A DNA stretch of 64,000 bases from Buxus sempervirens (lineage: Eukaryota > Streptophyta > Magnoliopsida > Buxales > Buxaceae). Below, piece after piece: positions 1-12,000 of the stretch (its first letter is position 1; every line of letters starts with the position of its first letter). Made by a program: the position numbers and the translations under genes. The stretch lies in contig OX387183.1 of the NCBI GenBank assembly GCA_947561395.2, positions 11,521,402-11,585,401 on the forward strand, given 5' to 3'. The notes under the pieces were generated by a model. The model was not told the DNA's origin. It saw only the letters and a list, made by a program, of their open reading frames with translations, and did not search any database.

Positions 1-1060
1 TTGTTTTAAATTTTAGTGCACTTTGATGTGAACTGGTCAATAAGGTTTAAGAAGTGCTACTGGGACCTTACCTGATGTGTAGGAACCGGCATATATCTTT
101 AATAAACATGTCCGTGTCCGGGGCATCACAAAAAAATTAGTCAAATAAGTCATAAGTTGAGATTAAGTGCTTGATTAAGCAATCCCAAATGTAGCCTTAA
201 AGTAGTTCATGCCTATTTTAGTAGTTTATATATGGTAACATATATAGATTTGGAATTCTTCTTTTTTCTTTTTCTTTTTTTATTTTTTTTAATCATAGAT
301 ATTAGCCAAGCCCCTGTTGGTGTTCATAAAATTTTAAAATAAAAACATATATATTAATGCTTTAATGCAAACATATTAAAAAATGACAAATTTTATAATC
401 ATATTTTTTTATTAGTACATAAAAAAATATTGTTGTATCAACTTAAAACTCTCCTAGTGGCATTTTTTTACTAATACTAAAAAAGGTCTAATTTCTTATA
501 TATTTATAATGTATAATTGGATTTTTCTAAGAAAAATATTTTTTTATTAATATCAAAATATTTTCTTAAAAGTAATTCCCATTTGGGTAATGTATAAGAG
601 TATATACTTCCTTTTATAAAATGTTATGTTATTTTTTGCTTAATCAAACTTTGGTGAGCCAAAGGTTCATCAAATAATGTAGGACTTTAAAAAGGATTAA
701 AATTTTTAATTTATCATTATGAATTATTAATTAATATTCCAAATCATCCACCATTTTCATAGTCATTTAATATTTTTCTACTTAATTAATGAATATAATT
801 GTAGTAAAGATAAAGTGCATTATTTCGGTAATAAAATTAGTAACGTTTTCACTTATAATTATTGAAATAATTTTCTTAGTTATCTGCAGTTTTTCTTTAT
901 ATTTGTATGATCTTTATAACTAATAATTATTTGAATACCTTCGATTTTGTTCTCGATATTATTAAGAATTTAATAACATATGGGCACATAGGTTATGATT
1001 ATGGCACATAATGTTGGGAGGTAAAAAATCAACATGTTCATAAGATAAGTGTTACCAATA
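1..1060. other. AT-rich intergenic DNA, no gene seen
   Basis: Very AT-rich sequence with homopolymer T and A runs. No open frame of convincing length or composition and no recognisable protein motif on either strand. It is left of the first repeated BAHD unit. I see nothing functional in it. Confidence 0.6.
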
Positions 1061-1068
1061 TGTGAATG

Positions 1069-1340
1069 CTAAGATGGACTCATGAAAAATCTAAGAAAGA
1101 CAAAATAAAAAATGAAGTGCATTCAAAAGTGGTTAAGCATAAATGCATTAGAGATAAAATGGAAGAGAGTAGATTAAAGTGATTTGGACATGTAAAATGG
1201 AGACCTAGCAATGCACCTATAAGAAGATATGAGAGGATGAATATTGAAGGGCCTAATACAAGAGGAAGACCTAAATAGATATAGATGAAGCAAATAAAAC
1301 TAGACTTAACAAAACATAAATTAACAGAAGATATTGTGCG
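1069..1340 (+). mobile_element. RTE-type LINE remnant (C-terminal end of reverse transcriptase ORF)
   Basis: Read on the + strand with a few frame breaks and stops, this stretch gives the familiar C-terminal tail of plant RTE-clade LINEs: a MLRW-like start, KDKIKNE, then RDKMEESRLK, FGHVKWRPSNAPIRR, a GRPK motif and a basic KQIKLDLTKHKLTEDIV-like end. A stop replaces the usual W before FGHV, and two stops follow GRPK, so it is dead. A shorter copy of the same tail lies at about 8480-8620 at the start of the next repeated unit. The minus-strand ORF over this interval is a shadow. Confidence 0.65.
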
Positions 1341-2750
1341 CACCGACGCACGCGCAAGTTTGGGGTGTTTTGGGAATCAGAAGTCGCCACTATTTAGTTT
1401 TATGGGTGTAAACAGTCACCTGAGTTTGTGTATGGTCTGCCCAGTGAGTCCATGAATAAATGCCCTAGATCATCCCATTTGGTAGCGGGTCAGGTTTGAG
1501 TTAGATGAGTTGACTCGATCTTATTTGCTTCTTCCAGCATGCTTTATTTTAGACTTGTTTGGACCTCTTCCAATTTTGGCCCAATGATTGCATTTGTTTT
1601 TTTTGGCCCAGTGAATGTGTTTGACAGTTCAAGCCCTGTTGGATGGCCCACCTACCAAGTAGGGCTTGTGATATAAGCCCAAGTCTGTTAAGAAGGGCTA
1701 GACTAGCACAAAATCCTACGTGGTTTATTTGGATTTGTTTTGGATCTATTTTAGAAAGATCTGGTTGTGTATGGGCCCAAATTTGTATTTTCCGTCAATT
1801 ATGCTTATTGGAAAGCCCAATATGTTATTGTCTCACTTGGCAAAGCCTCAATGAGACTAAATGCCAAAAACTGCAGTCTAAAAGCCTTCTAAAAGAAGAA
1901 ATAGGATAGAAAATGGAAAGAGGGTTACATTGAAATGAACGTTTGGAAGAAAGGTGCAAATTAAAAATAAAGAAATATTTCAAACCCTCAAGTTCTTTAT
2001 AATATCAAAGAACATAAATAAGTTCTTAAATTTACAAAATGATACCCATGGTCTTCTACTATCAAGAATACTCAGAAGGTAATGACGGGCATCATTTTGG
2101 GCATGAAAAATTAAAAAGAAATCTTGAAAAATGGTTCTAACGAGATTTTAAAAGCCATACTATATACACAATGGGGTTATGTGTGGTTCTTTATTGAAGA
2201 TTTTGAGAACCATGCAGGTCGTGTACAGTGGATGATCTTCATCAAATTTAATCCCAATAAAAAAACATTCTTCAATTTAATCGCTTAGAAAGACCAAGAA
2301 TCAATGTTGCTGCGTCTCCACTCTCCAGCCATGTGCAGGGTAAAACCAGCAACCTCCATGATCGCGCAACTCTGCAATTCTTCATTGAAACCTCTTATCT
2401 AAACTCTAAAGCATGATAAAAATGTCTAACCCAGCAAGGGGACTATTAAAACAAAAAAATAGAACCAAAACAATAATAATCATCCCCTCTTGGAACTCCT
2501 AGAGCTACTGACACAAAATCAACCCCATTATCATCACCTAGTCCGTAATTTGTTTTCGAGGTCGCGTCAAGATAGTTGCACTATGTCGGTATGTCCACCG
2601 TGATGACCAAATGAAAGATTGTTGAATTTTTTCATGGATCATTCGATGATTTTAGGGACCCACAAAGCAATCAATTGGCCACTCCACGTGATTCACGGCG
2701 GTCGGTTTGGAATCATTCTAGTGCTCTCAATATGGGCAGACATATGCTCT
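1341..2750. repeat. Upstream part of repeated unit X, non-coding
   Basis: Non-coding DNA that recurs in the next units: 1341-1720 matches about 8621-9050, and 1740-2240 matches 18036-18590. Near 1345-1400 it carries a GTCGCCACT motif like that in plant Tat-type LTRs, so part may be a degraded LTR retroelement. The match is interrupted in unit Y by a 9 kb insertion, which makes this stretch the empty-site reference. The small ORF at 1643-1909 has no recognisable domain and is open to the same extent only by chance. Confidence 0.5.
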
Positions 2751-3180
2751 AGTGCTATACTGTATTTCTCATTGCTATATTACCGTGAGATGACAGTGTC
2801 ATGTAGAGCATCTCACATTCATATTTTTCTTTGTTTTGCAAAAGGGTCCACTTGAAAAAACACAAGCAGTGAGATATTCCATGTGGCAACATCTCATGGC
2901 CGCATTAATGAAGAATGCAATATAAAACCACAAAAGATTTCATTCCGATAAGGATGGACAAACATCTGCTGCAGTGCTATACTGCGTTTGTCACTGCTAT
3001 GACCTTGAGATGTTGTCATATGGAACATCTCACGGCTCATATTTTTCATTGCTTTGCATGGGGCCCACTTGAAAAAACACAAGCGGTGAGATGCTCCACA
3101 TGGCAGCATCTCACAGCCACATCAGTGAAGATCAATGCAGTATCGAACCGCAAAAGATTTCATTTCGATAAGGATCGGGT
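2751..3180. repeat. Two tandem ~222-bp foldback repeats
   Basis: Two head-to-tail copies offset by 222 bp, each starting AGTGCTATACTG and ending near AAAAGATTTCATT. Each contains a diverged inverted pair, a GAGATG...CATCTCAC arm on the left and a GTGAGAT...CATCTCA arm on the right, around a spacer with CCCACTTGAAAAAACAC. The arms are related to the foldback elements at about 4069-4215, 41752-41939 and 47840-48026, which also lie upstream of BAHD genes. ORFs crossing here are not conserved. Confidence 0.6.
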
Positions 3181-3742
3181 CATCTATGAAAGAATAGGAG
3201 AAGAAATGGCTAGAACAATATGTTGTAGCTTGCTGTATATTCTCTATTATATAGACAGTGTACAAAACAATACAGAGAAGCTTTCCTATAATACAAAAAA
3301 TTGAAATATACGACAGAGAAGCTTTCCTAAATTACACAAAATATCAAGGGTAAATCAAGCTATACATGGTTAATATCTCTGGCATGTTTATTCTATGGAA
3401 ACTAACTCATTGTGAGCTGGTATATGATCTGTGACAGGATTTGATATTGATTGCTTAACAATCTATAGGTGACTCTGAACTTTCACTGATATATATTCAA
3501 CAATTTTTCATGTAGTATTCATTGAATTGAATTTGGTCTGCATTTATTGGGCATAGCTTTATGGAAAAATCAACCCAACAATACCCTGATGGCCTAATGG
3601 AATCATGAAATTAAAAAGGACATGTGGTAAGATGATGAGGATATGTAAAGTGATTAATTGTGGGAGAGTCCATGTTCAATGTCTTCCAAGATTAGAGATT
3701 TAGCCTCGACTATGCTTCTCTATAAAAATAAATATGTATGAA

Positions 3743-4472
3743 ATCCTATGGAAGATGAGGGGAATTTAAGTAGCTCTAGTTTTTGTCATGGGTTCTGTTT
3801 TAAATGCATCTTTAAAAAAAAAATAAATAAGAAGAAAAAAATGCTACTCTTTATGCATGGGACGAGCAAGGCATTTTGAGATCTCTTATGTGCCTTAGTT
3901 ACTGTTGCTTATTATTGTAGCATTCCACCTCGTTTATTTATCTACAGCGACCTACTCTCTAGACAGAGATCCAATCGTACCTTTTCTCTTTTGCTGGCTC
4001 CACTCACCTATCAATTAATACCGAGTTCAAATCGTCTGCCATGTTCTCCTGAAATGCTTCCTGACGTGACCGTGAGATGCTGCCATATAGAGCATCTTAT
4101 GATCACTGTTTTTTCATGTGAGGTCCACTTGATACACTTATAACATATAAAATATTAATGACCGTGAAATGGTACACATGGTTACATCTCACGGTCACAT
4201 CAGAAAGACGTGGCAGAGGATTTCATTCCACTAGTATCAATCATCCTATGGAAGATGAGGGGAATTTAATTAGCTCTAGTTTTTGTCATGGGTTCTGTTT
4301 TAAATGCATCTTTAAAAAATAAATAAATAAGAAGAAAAAAATGCTACTCTTTATGCATGGGACGAGCAAGGCATTTTGAGATCTCTTATGTGCCTTAGTT
4401 TCATGTGAAGTCCACTTGATACACTTATATAACATATAAAATATTAATGACCGTGAATTGGTACACATGGTT
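3743..4472. repeat. Local chimeric duplication upstream of first BAHD gene
   Basis: The segment 3743-3899 (starting ATCCTATGGAAGATGAGG) is copied nearly exactly at 4243-4398. There it is joined directly to a second copy of 4114-4187 (TTTCATGTGA.GTCCACTTG onward), ending near 4472. The second block is thus a deletion-type fusion of two nearby sequences. Units Y (about 24235-24375) and Z (about 47169-47320) carry only one copy of the first part. A foldback element (4069-4215) lies between the copies. Confidence 0.6.
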
Positions 4473-4813
4473 ACACTTTTCTTCCTCTCAAAAAAAGAAA
4501 GTTTTACAAATATCTTAGCAATTTTTTCTTATCATTGATTTGACTGAAACGGCAACCTCACTCTCCACTTTGACACGGGTGATGGAAATGAAGACGCGTG
4601 TCTCCATCAACCCATCTCCTTTTTAACTTCCCTTTTCTTGACGATCACATGCGGTGTTCAGACTTCAGAAGAAGCAAAAGACTGTTTTATATCGAATTTC
4701 AACGTGATGGTTTCATCATCACATCTTTATGCGTGCAAGCTCTCAAGTTTTATCAAGAGAGGTGCCTGAAACTAACAAAAACAAGAGTTACCATTTGGAA
4801 AAAGGGGAAGAAG

Positions 4814-6202
4814 ATGAAGGTTGAAATCGTCTCAAGAGAGACTATTAAACCATCGTCCCCAACTCCCCCTCACCTTAGAACCTTTAAGCTCTCCCTTCTT
4901 GACCAGCTCAATCCCCCCCATTATGGTACCCACGTTTTCTTTTACCATCCTATAAGCAAGCAAGGGAGAATCCAAACTAACAACAGATCTGACCAGCTCA
5001 AGAAGTCCTTATCGGAGACCCTGTCACGATACTACCCACTTGCTGGAAGGTTCAAAGTAGGCTTCTCCAATATCGACTGTAACGATGAGGGAGCTGATTA
5101 TATAGAAGCCCATGTCAACTGTGAGCTCTCCAAGTTTCTGGAGAAACCTGAAATCGAGGTACTTAATCGTTTCCTTCCATATGATTCAGTGAACAGTACT
5201 GAACCAGTTCATAGTATAGTTCAATTAGCGATTCAAGTGAACAATTTCGATTGCGGAGGACTAGCAATCGGTATGTGCTTTTTGCACATGATCATTGATG
5301 GATCTTCGTTTGCGGCGGTTGTTAAAGATTGGGCCTCGATCAGCCGCGGTTCTACTGAAGCTGTGTCTCCCATCTTCTTACAAGATTCTTTCTACCCATT
5401 AAGGGATTTAGATTCATCATCAGGATTATTGTCAAATGAAAATATTGAGCCATCGGAAGCAGAGTTGATAACTACTACCAGGAAAGGAAGGTTTGTGTTT
5501 ACCGCCTCAAGCCTAGCTGCCCTAAAGGCCAAGGTGAGTGACAAAATGCCTCAAAGTACTGTGAAGCTACCCAGCAGAGTTGAAGTTGTGTTGTCGCTCA
5601 TCTGTCAACGTATTATGGCTGCGTGTAGAGCAAAACCTGCAGGTTCTAAAAGGCTTCCTTTCGTTGCAAGACATATCTTGAACATGCGTGCGAAGCTGGT
5701 TCCACCCTTACCAGGAAACACTATTGGAAACATGATATGGGAGACGACTGTGTCATCGACAAATGAGAGGGAGAGCGAGTTGGTCGATTTGGTGCTTCAG
5801 CTGAGAGAAGCTACTGCAAAAATTGACAACGAATATCTGAGAAAATTTCAGGGTGAAGAGGGGAGCTGGAGATTACTAGAAGATGTGGAAGAGACAATTG
5901 AGAATTACTCTAAAGAAGAAGTAGATTCATGTTTGTTCACCAGTGGGTGTAGGTTGCCTTTCTACGAAGCTGATTTTGGGTGGGGAAAGCCCTGGTGGGT
6001 AAGTTATGTCAATATTGAAGCAACCGGAGGAGTCAACAATATTGTGATTTTGATGGACACCAATCAGGGCGATGGAATAGAAGCATGGATGATGTTGGAT
6101 GAACAAATAATGGCGGTGCTGGAACGTGATAAGAACTTCCTTGCTTTTGCTTTATCCAACCCCAGTGTTGATGGTGTAAATTTTAACAGATCTTCACTGT
6201 GA
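4814..6202 (+). CDS. BAHD acyltransferase, vinorine synthase-like (copy 1)
   Basis: Predicted 462-aa cytosolic acyl-CoA-dependent acyltransferase, in one exon. The BAHD family transfers an acyl group from a CoA thioester to an alcohol or amine of a secondary metabolite. The catalytic HXXXD motif is HMIID at residues 158-162, at the usual place in the N-terminal half. The structural DFGWG motif is at 387-391, near the C terminus. NFDCGG (144-149) and VEVVLSLIC (257-265) are also typical. Length fits the family (about 430-470 aa). I chose the ATG at 4814 because MKVEIVSRETIKPS is the normal family N terminus; the frame stays open upstream to an ATG at 4598, giving 72 extra residues whose tail is shared by copy 2 and the pseudogene. 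No lesions. Neighbours are repeats only; its closest relatives are copies 2 and 3. The alkaloid/ester group is inferred; the substrate is unknown. Confidence 0.92.
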   Translation: MKVEIVSRETIKPSSPTPPHLRTFKLSLLDQLNPPHYGTHVFFYHPISKQGRIQTNNRSDQLKKSLSETLSRYYPLAGRFKVGFSNIDCNDEGADYIEAHVNCELSKFLEKPEIEVLNRFLPYDSVNSTEPVHSIVQLAIQVNNFDCGGLAIGMCFLHMIIDGSSFAAVVKDWASISRGSTEAVSPIFLQDSFYPLRDLDSSSGLLSNENIEPSEAELITTTRKGRFVFTASSLAALKAKVSDKMPQSTVKLPSRVEVVLSLICQRIMAACRAKPAGSKRLPFVARHILNMRAKLVPPLPGNTIGNMIWETTVSSTNERESELVDLVLQLREATAKIDNEYLRKFQGEEGSWRLLEDVEETIENYSKEEVDSCLFTSGCRLPFYEADFGWGKPWWVSYVNIEATGGVNNIVILMDTNQGDGIEAWMMLDEQIMAVLERDKNFLAFALSNPSVDGVNFNRSSL

Positions 6203-6880
6203 TGCATCTAAACCAAACTTAAAGCATTCTATCATGATCTTTGGTCTCTCTTCCTTTGTGCTAATTATTGTTATTATTATTATTATTTTTTTTCAGAAAT
6301 TTGGATTTCACTTGTTTGGTGGAGAGGTTGTGTACGGACATTAGTTGCTTGAATAATGCTAGTCTTTGTGTTTAACATTTTAAAGGGTTTTTGTGATTTT
6401 TTTAAAAGAAAGTAACATTACTTAATTCTTGATAATTAGAAAGTAGTGATACTTTTTTTTTTTTAAATAATTAAGAATAACTGTTTACAAAGTGTTCCTT
6501 CCGAAAATGCCCTCACAAGACTTGTAAACAATTTATTTGTGACCATCTTTTAGCGAGGTTTTTTGTTTTGGTAATTTAATGAACTTTGACTGTTCTTACA
6601 TGTGTGCCTCCAATATAATCATTTGTGAAGTATTTTGCTAGAAAATTGGGTGGTTTAATTTACCAACCCATAGACAAGGATAATTATCAAGTGCGAAGTT
6701 TGCAAGTGAATCCGCCACAATGTTTGCTTCTTCTGAATATGTGGACTACTGAGAAGAATTCAAACTGAGAACTCAGCTCTTTTCCTTCAGCTATGATGAT
6801 ACAATCAATTAACCATGGATTAGTTTATTTAAGGAGATTTCGTGACCTAATTTCCTTGATTGGAATAGGTTTGTTGTCTA

Positions 6881-6955
<75 letters not shown>

Positions 6956-7184
6956 TGGTAGAATTGTCTAAGCCACATATGCTGATCAGAAACGACACCA
7001 CCCTTTATGATGACGGGTCGACCATAATGAGTTACCATAGGGAAGATAATTGTGAATTGGCCGGTCTTGCTGGTGCCTATGTGCGCGTCGTTTTCCGGTA
7101 AACATCCGTGCTTATTATTCAACTGGTTCATAATAATACAAAGGGGTCCACCACCTAAGTCACTCACGGGACTCAATGATTTGA
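6203..7184. other. 3' flank of BAHD copy 1, with (AT)n microsatellite
   Basis: Non-coding DNA homologous to the 3' flank of copy 2 (43938-44861), including an AT-rich module at about 6415-6560 (AATTCTTGATAATTAGAAAG... ...AAAATGCCCTC). A pure AT dinucleotide run at about 6885-6952 is absent from the copy-2 flank. ORFs on both strands across the run encode mostly alternating Tyr-Ile and are artefacts. Confidence 0.7.
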
Positions 7185-8470
7185 TGTAACATCCCAAGAT
7201 TCTCAAATTGTTGCTTTGGACTAAATGTGGGATTTTCTACTAATTTTAACGATTTATTGGTATTTACTAATGAAATTATTTGGTTTAACTTGTAAATTAT
7301 CTAATGTGTTTTGGATACATAAATAATCATATTTTAATTGTAATGATTATTTTATGAATTGTAATAAATTGTCGAAGTTATGGGAGAATTATTGGATTTT
7401 AATTGATTTTATTGGGATTTAATTAACATTAAAAGTGGTTGACTTTATTTAATTGGGTAAAGGGTTTGGACTTTGGAGTATGGTCTTGTGATGTTAAGGT
7501 TTGCGTTGAGGTTTTTGAGGTCTAATAATACTACACACTCAGCCACAGCCCTCATGGGTTGAAAATTAGCGATGGGTATTTTGGGTATTTAGCTTTGTAT
7601 TAGGGTATATTTCTATTCTTGTAGTGATTCATTGTATTCTTCTATTCATGATATAGTGAAAACGGCTGCCGTAAATGTAGTCCTGTTATGGGGTAAAACC
7701 TGTGTGTTTTTCTGTTCATTTTTTTTTCATTATTGCTTCCAATGATTTATAAGAATCAGATCAGATTCTTTTTAGTTTGGACGTTAGTGCACGGTAGATT
7801 GTACCATTGGTGCTAATGTATATTAAGTTGCGTGGATTGGTGAGGCATGTGATCATGCCACATATACAAATCACGATTCTTCTAGAATGGCTGAGAGCGT
7901 CCCCAGTTTAAAGTTTCAATTTTTCTCTAGAATCACGATTTCCCTCTTTCAAGTGTCTGTACCTCTTGGTTTTGTTAACTGCAGAGCCTCAGCATAGAGG
8001 CTTTTAAGTTTAGTTGGTTTTAATAGAGTTGTGGAGAAGACATTTGCTCGATGGTTTTAAGCTGATTCGATTAATGGCTTAGCTATGTTTTGGTGAGAGT
8101 TGCCTGAGGGTTGATTGAGTTGTTGAATCCGTAAGCATGGGAAGTTGTCATTTATTTTGATGTAATGCATGATAAATGATGTAATTAGTTAGGTCTGATA
8201 TTCAGAAAAGTAATTAATGTTTAGTATAAAACTGATATTATAATGAGAAATTAGTTCTGGGCAAAATAAAAGATAATTAAGTTTTGGTCAGGGCAGATTT
8301 TGTGATCCAAGACCCGTGTGATTGGTTATAAAATCAATTCTTATTTAATATTTGGTACAAAACAGTTATAATTAATAAACAATTAGTTTATATTACTATA
8401 AATATATACATTTTAGTCAAGACTTGGAAATGAATAGCATTATAACCGAAGCTAAAAATGGGATGTTACA
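7185..8470. mobile_element. Solo LTR at the junction of repeated units X and Y
   Basis: A 1286-bp non-coding segment with perfect 12-bp inverted ends, TGTAACATCCCA at the left and TGGGATGTTACA at the right, the TG...CA form of LTR retrotransposons. No internal coding region. The flanking 5-mers (TTTGA on the left, AAATC on the right) do not match, so no target-site duplication is visible. A truncated copy of the same LTR starts at 44862, again just after a BAHD 3' flank. Orientation cannot be fixed. Confidence 0.75.
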
Positions 8471-9051
8471 AAATCAAAAACTTAATGATGAATCTATAAG
8501 AAGATATAAGAGGATGCATATTGAAGGGCCTAACAGAACAAAAGAAAGGCCTAAATACATATAGATGAAGCAAATAAAACAAGACTTAACAAAACGTAAA
8601 TTAACAGAAAATATTGTGCACACCAATGCACGTGAGAGTTTGGGGTGTTTTGGGAATCAGAAGTCGTCACCGTTCAGTTTTACAAGTGTAAACAGTCACT
8701 TGAGTTTGAGTATGGTCTGCCAAGTGAGTCTGGTTAAGTACCACATTTATAATCTGTAGAAGTCCATGTATACCCCAGGTCATCCCATTTGGTAGCGGGT
8801 AAGGTTTGAGTTAGATGAGTTGACTCGATCTTATTTGCTTTTCCAGCATGCTTTATTTTAGACTTGTTTGGACCTCTTTTAATTTGGCTCAATTCTTGCA
8901 TTTTTTTTATTTTATTTTTAGCCCCGTTAGTGTATCTGAAAGTTCAAGCCTTGTTGGAAGGCCCACCTACCAACTAGGGCTTGTGATACAAGCCCAAATC
9001 TGTTTAGAAGGGCTAGCCTAGCCCAAAATCCTACGTGGTTCATTTGGTTTT
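8471..9051. repeat. Start of repeated unit Y, with RTE remnant
   Basis: Matches 1210-1720 of unit X: RTE-type C-terminal remnant (about 8480-8620), then the GTTTTGGGAATCAGAAGTCG stretch and the region with repeated GGCCCA/AGCCCAA words. The match breaks at about 9051, where unit X continues but unit Y has a large insertion; it resumes at about 18036. The 64-aa ORF at 8565-8759 is within this remnant and not a gene. Confidence 0.6.
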
Positions 9052-12000
9052 GTTTCTAATCAACTAGTTTGGTTCGCACATGCCCATGTTATGTATCACA
9101 ATTTAGTAATTAAAGATTAGTGATATATTTTAATGATTTTTTCCCAAAAAAATGCCCTCGATATACTTGTAAAATATTTTATTGGTTAAGAAGTTTGTTT
9201 GTTAGCAAGTTTTTTTTAGGGTATTTTTGAAAGAAAACTTATCTTAACAGTAAAATGACACTCATTTTCTGACAGAATCTGAATTATTTCTAAAGAGTAT
9301 CACTTAAATACAATTTTCTAAATTTTTTTCTTGGTCATTCTCTTCTCATAAGAACACTTCTAAAAGCATTTAATATTTTAACACTTACATTATCTTCATG
9401 TATGAGTGGGAGGCATTATCAAATACTTATGAACCACATGGTAAGATTATTTTCAAAAGTCATTATTTGGGTACATAAGTAACAAGAACTAAAAAGGTAA
9501 GTAAACATAATTTTATAAAATAAGAACACAAGGTGGAAATTTTCTGTAATTTTTTATGCATTAAATTCTGTTGTTGGTATAAAATGATGCCAAATGGAGC
9601 ATCTCACGTTTTGAAAAATAACTTTTGCTGTTCAAATGAGGATATGCTTTTTAAAAATAATTCAGACTCAATCAACGAACTTTCCTGTAATTGAAAATTA
9701 GACAGAAGATCCAAGCAGATAAAATCAAACTCTTTTTATATGAAATACTTAAAATTAAATTAGGGGAAAAAAGCAATAGATGGTTAAATGCGCATTAAAT
9801 GCAATTAGTTTCTTGGCAGACGAATTTGGTTTTTAGCATGAATTTTTCTTTAAAAAAAAATAGCCTGTATTGTTTCTCAAAAAAATTAAATTGCACGAAT
9901 TTTTAAACATATTGAATCACTAAATTCTTAATAATTAGACATTAATGATAGTTTTTACAAATAATTAAGAATGAGTATCATGTTCACTTAAGGTCTTGTT
10001 CCAAAAACGCCCTCAAAACATTTTTTAACTTCATTAAAATCTCACTACAATAAACAAATTATTTTATGAGTATATTGAAGGCATTTTTAAAATTTTTTAT
10101 ACGAAATACTTAAATTACAATGAGAGACAGATTTGCAATTGGTTTTTATTTTCCCAACGAAACTGGTTTTTACTATAAATTTACAAAAATAACTCTGATT
10201 CAATCATTAAATTCTTGGTAATTAAAAATTAGTGATAATTTTATAAATAATTGAAAATGCGTGTCACTAATGTGTGGTTCTATTAATACCAAAAAGTTAC
10301 AGATTCACAGTTATTTTAAGAAATATCACTAATGTTAATTACCAAAAAATTGATGACTGAATCTGTTTTAAGAGATAATTCCATGTTTGTTGATTTCTCA
10401 CTTTTTTATAATATCTTCACTAAATTTTATGTATATTTACGAAGTTTTATTAAAATTATGTTACATTTTATTAAATGTTATATATATTTTTTGATTTCTT
10501 AAAATTATGATAAGTTATTCTCATTCAATAGACTGTAAAGATTTAAGAAATTATATATGGTTCTATTAACATCCTAAGTTTACTCAACATAAAACACATA
10601 TTTTTTAGCATCAATAGTTAAATTGATACTTTTTCAATAATTTATGAAAATTATCATTAAATCTCAATTTAAGTGAATTAAATATTAATAATGTATTTAA
10701 TATAATGTATTTAATATATTTAAATATAGTTAGTGTAATGTTAAATATATTTAGTATAATATTAAATAAATTTAACTCATTCAGAATTGTTTTAAAAATA
10801 TCACTAATTTTTAATTACATATATTTTGGATACTAGATATTAATTAATTTTAGCAAGTATAACTTAAAACCAATTAAAAAAAAAGAAATCTAGAAAATTG
10901 AAATTCAGTGGCCAATTGTTGGCCTTATTAGGCAACCGCATTCACCTCTCTCTTTATTTTTATATAAAAGACGAAATTAATTTTAATTGTAATTACCAAA
11001 ATTTGGTAATTAGAAATAAGTGATACTTTTTCCAAATAATTGAGAATGATTATCATTTTACGGTTCACATAATACTTCTCCCAAAAATGCCCTCAAAACA
11101 CTTCTTAATCTCATTAAAACATGATAACAAACAAATTATTTTACAATTTCTTCTATACAATCATTGTAAAGCCGGAAAAAAACATGTCAAAGAATATTTA
11201 AATAGCAGGTGAAATCAGACAAAAAATAAAGCACAAAAAGACAAAAATATGTACAAACTGTTTCTTTATATTAGGTAATAGATATGCTGTGTCATATACT
11301 TTAACAAAGGTTTTAAAATCTATATAACTTATATCACTAATTAAGAAATTAATTTTTACAATTACTTTAATCACTTATAGTAATTAAAATACTTGGACTT
11401 GTAAATCAGAATATAGTGCACATGATACTTTGGTTTTTAAAAGAAGATTATAATTCATTTTAAAAGAAAGTTATTATTATAGATAATAATACTTAGTTGC
11501 AATTACAATTATAACTATAATGAATTAATATGATGAATAAAATTCTTATAATTAATGAAATTATACTGATTCTCAATTATTTTAAAAAAGTTTAACTAAT
11601 ACAATGCATCAATAATTAGTTTTATGACTGCATCTGAATTAAATATAATTATATTTATAATACAAGTAAATTAATACATTAAAATCTTGGTAACTATAAA
11701 ATAGTAATACTTAAATAAGGAACATTCTAAATTTTTAAATAAGGTAAATTATACTTAACATTTAGTTAAAACATATAAATCATAATTCATTTAAGTCATG
11801 ACAATACGTATAATTTTTTCAATAATGTACATTATGCATGATATAGAATTATAATTCATTTAATTGAAAAAAAAGTGTACTTTTTAAATGCATTTATATT
11901 TTACAATTATCTTTAAGTGGTATTTTTTGAATGAATCTTTTGTGAATAATGGCACTTATTTTTAATTATCTTTCAAAAATTGTGAAATACAACAGAATTT

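Noticed and set aside
2894..3304. Overlapping 129-aa (+) and 71-aa (-) ORFs upstream of BAHD copy 1
   Set aside because: They fall in a tandem foldback repeat and are broken in related copies.
4598..4813. ATG at 4598 as the start of BAHD copy 1
   Set aside because: The family N terminus begins at the MKVEIVS methionine; the upstream leader is retained only as a finding.
6793..7206. ORFs on both strands across an AT microsatellite
   Set aside because: Translation is mostly alternating Tyr and Ile from the dinucleotide run, with no conserved part in the homologous flank of copy 2.
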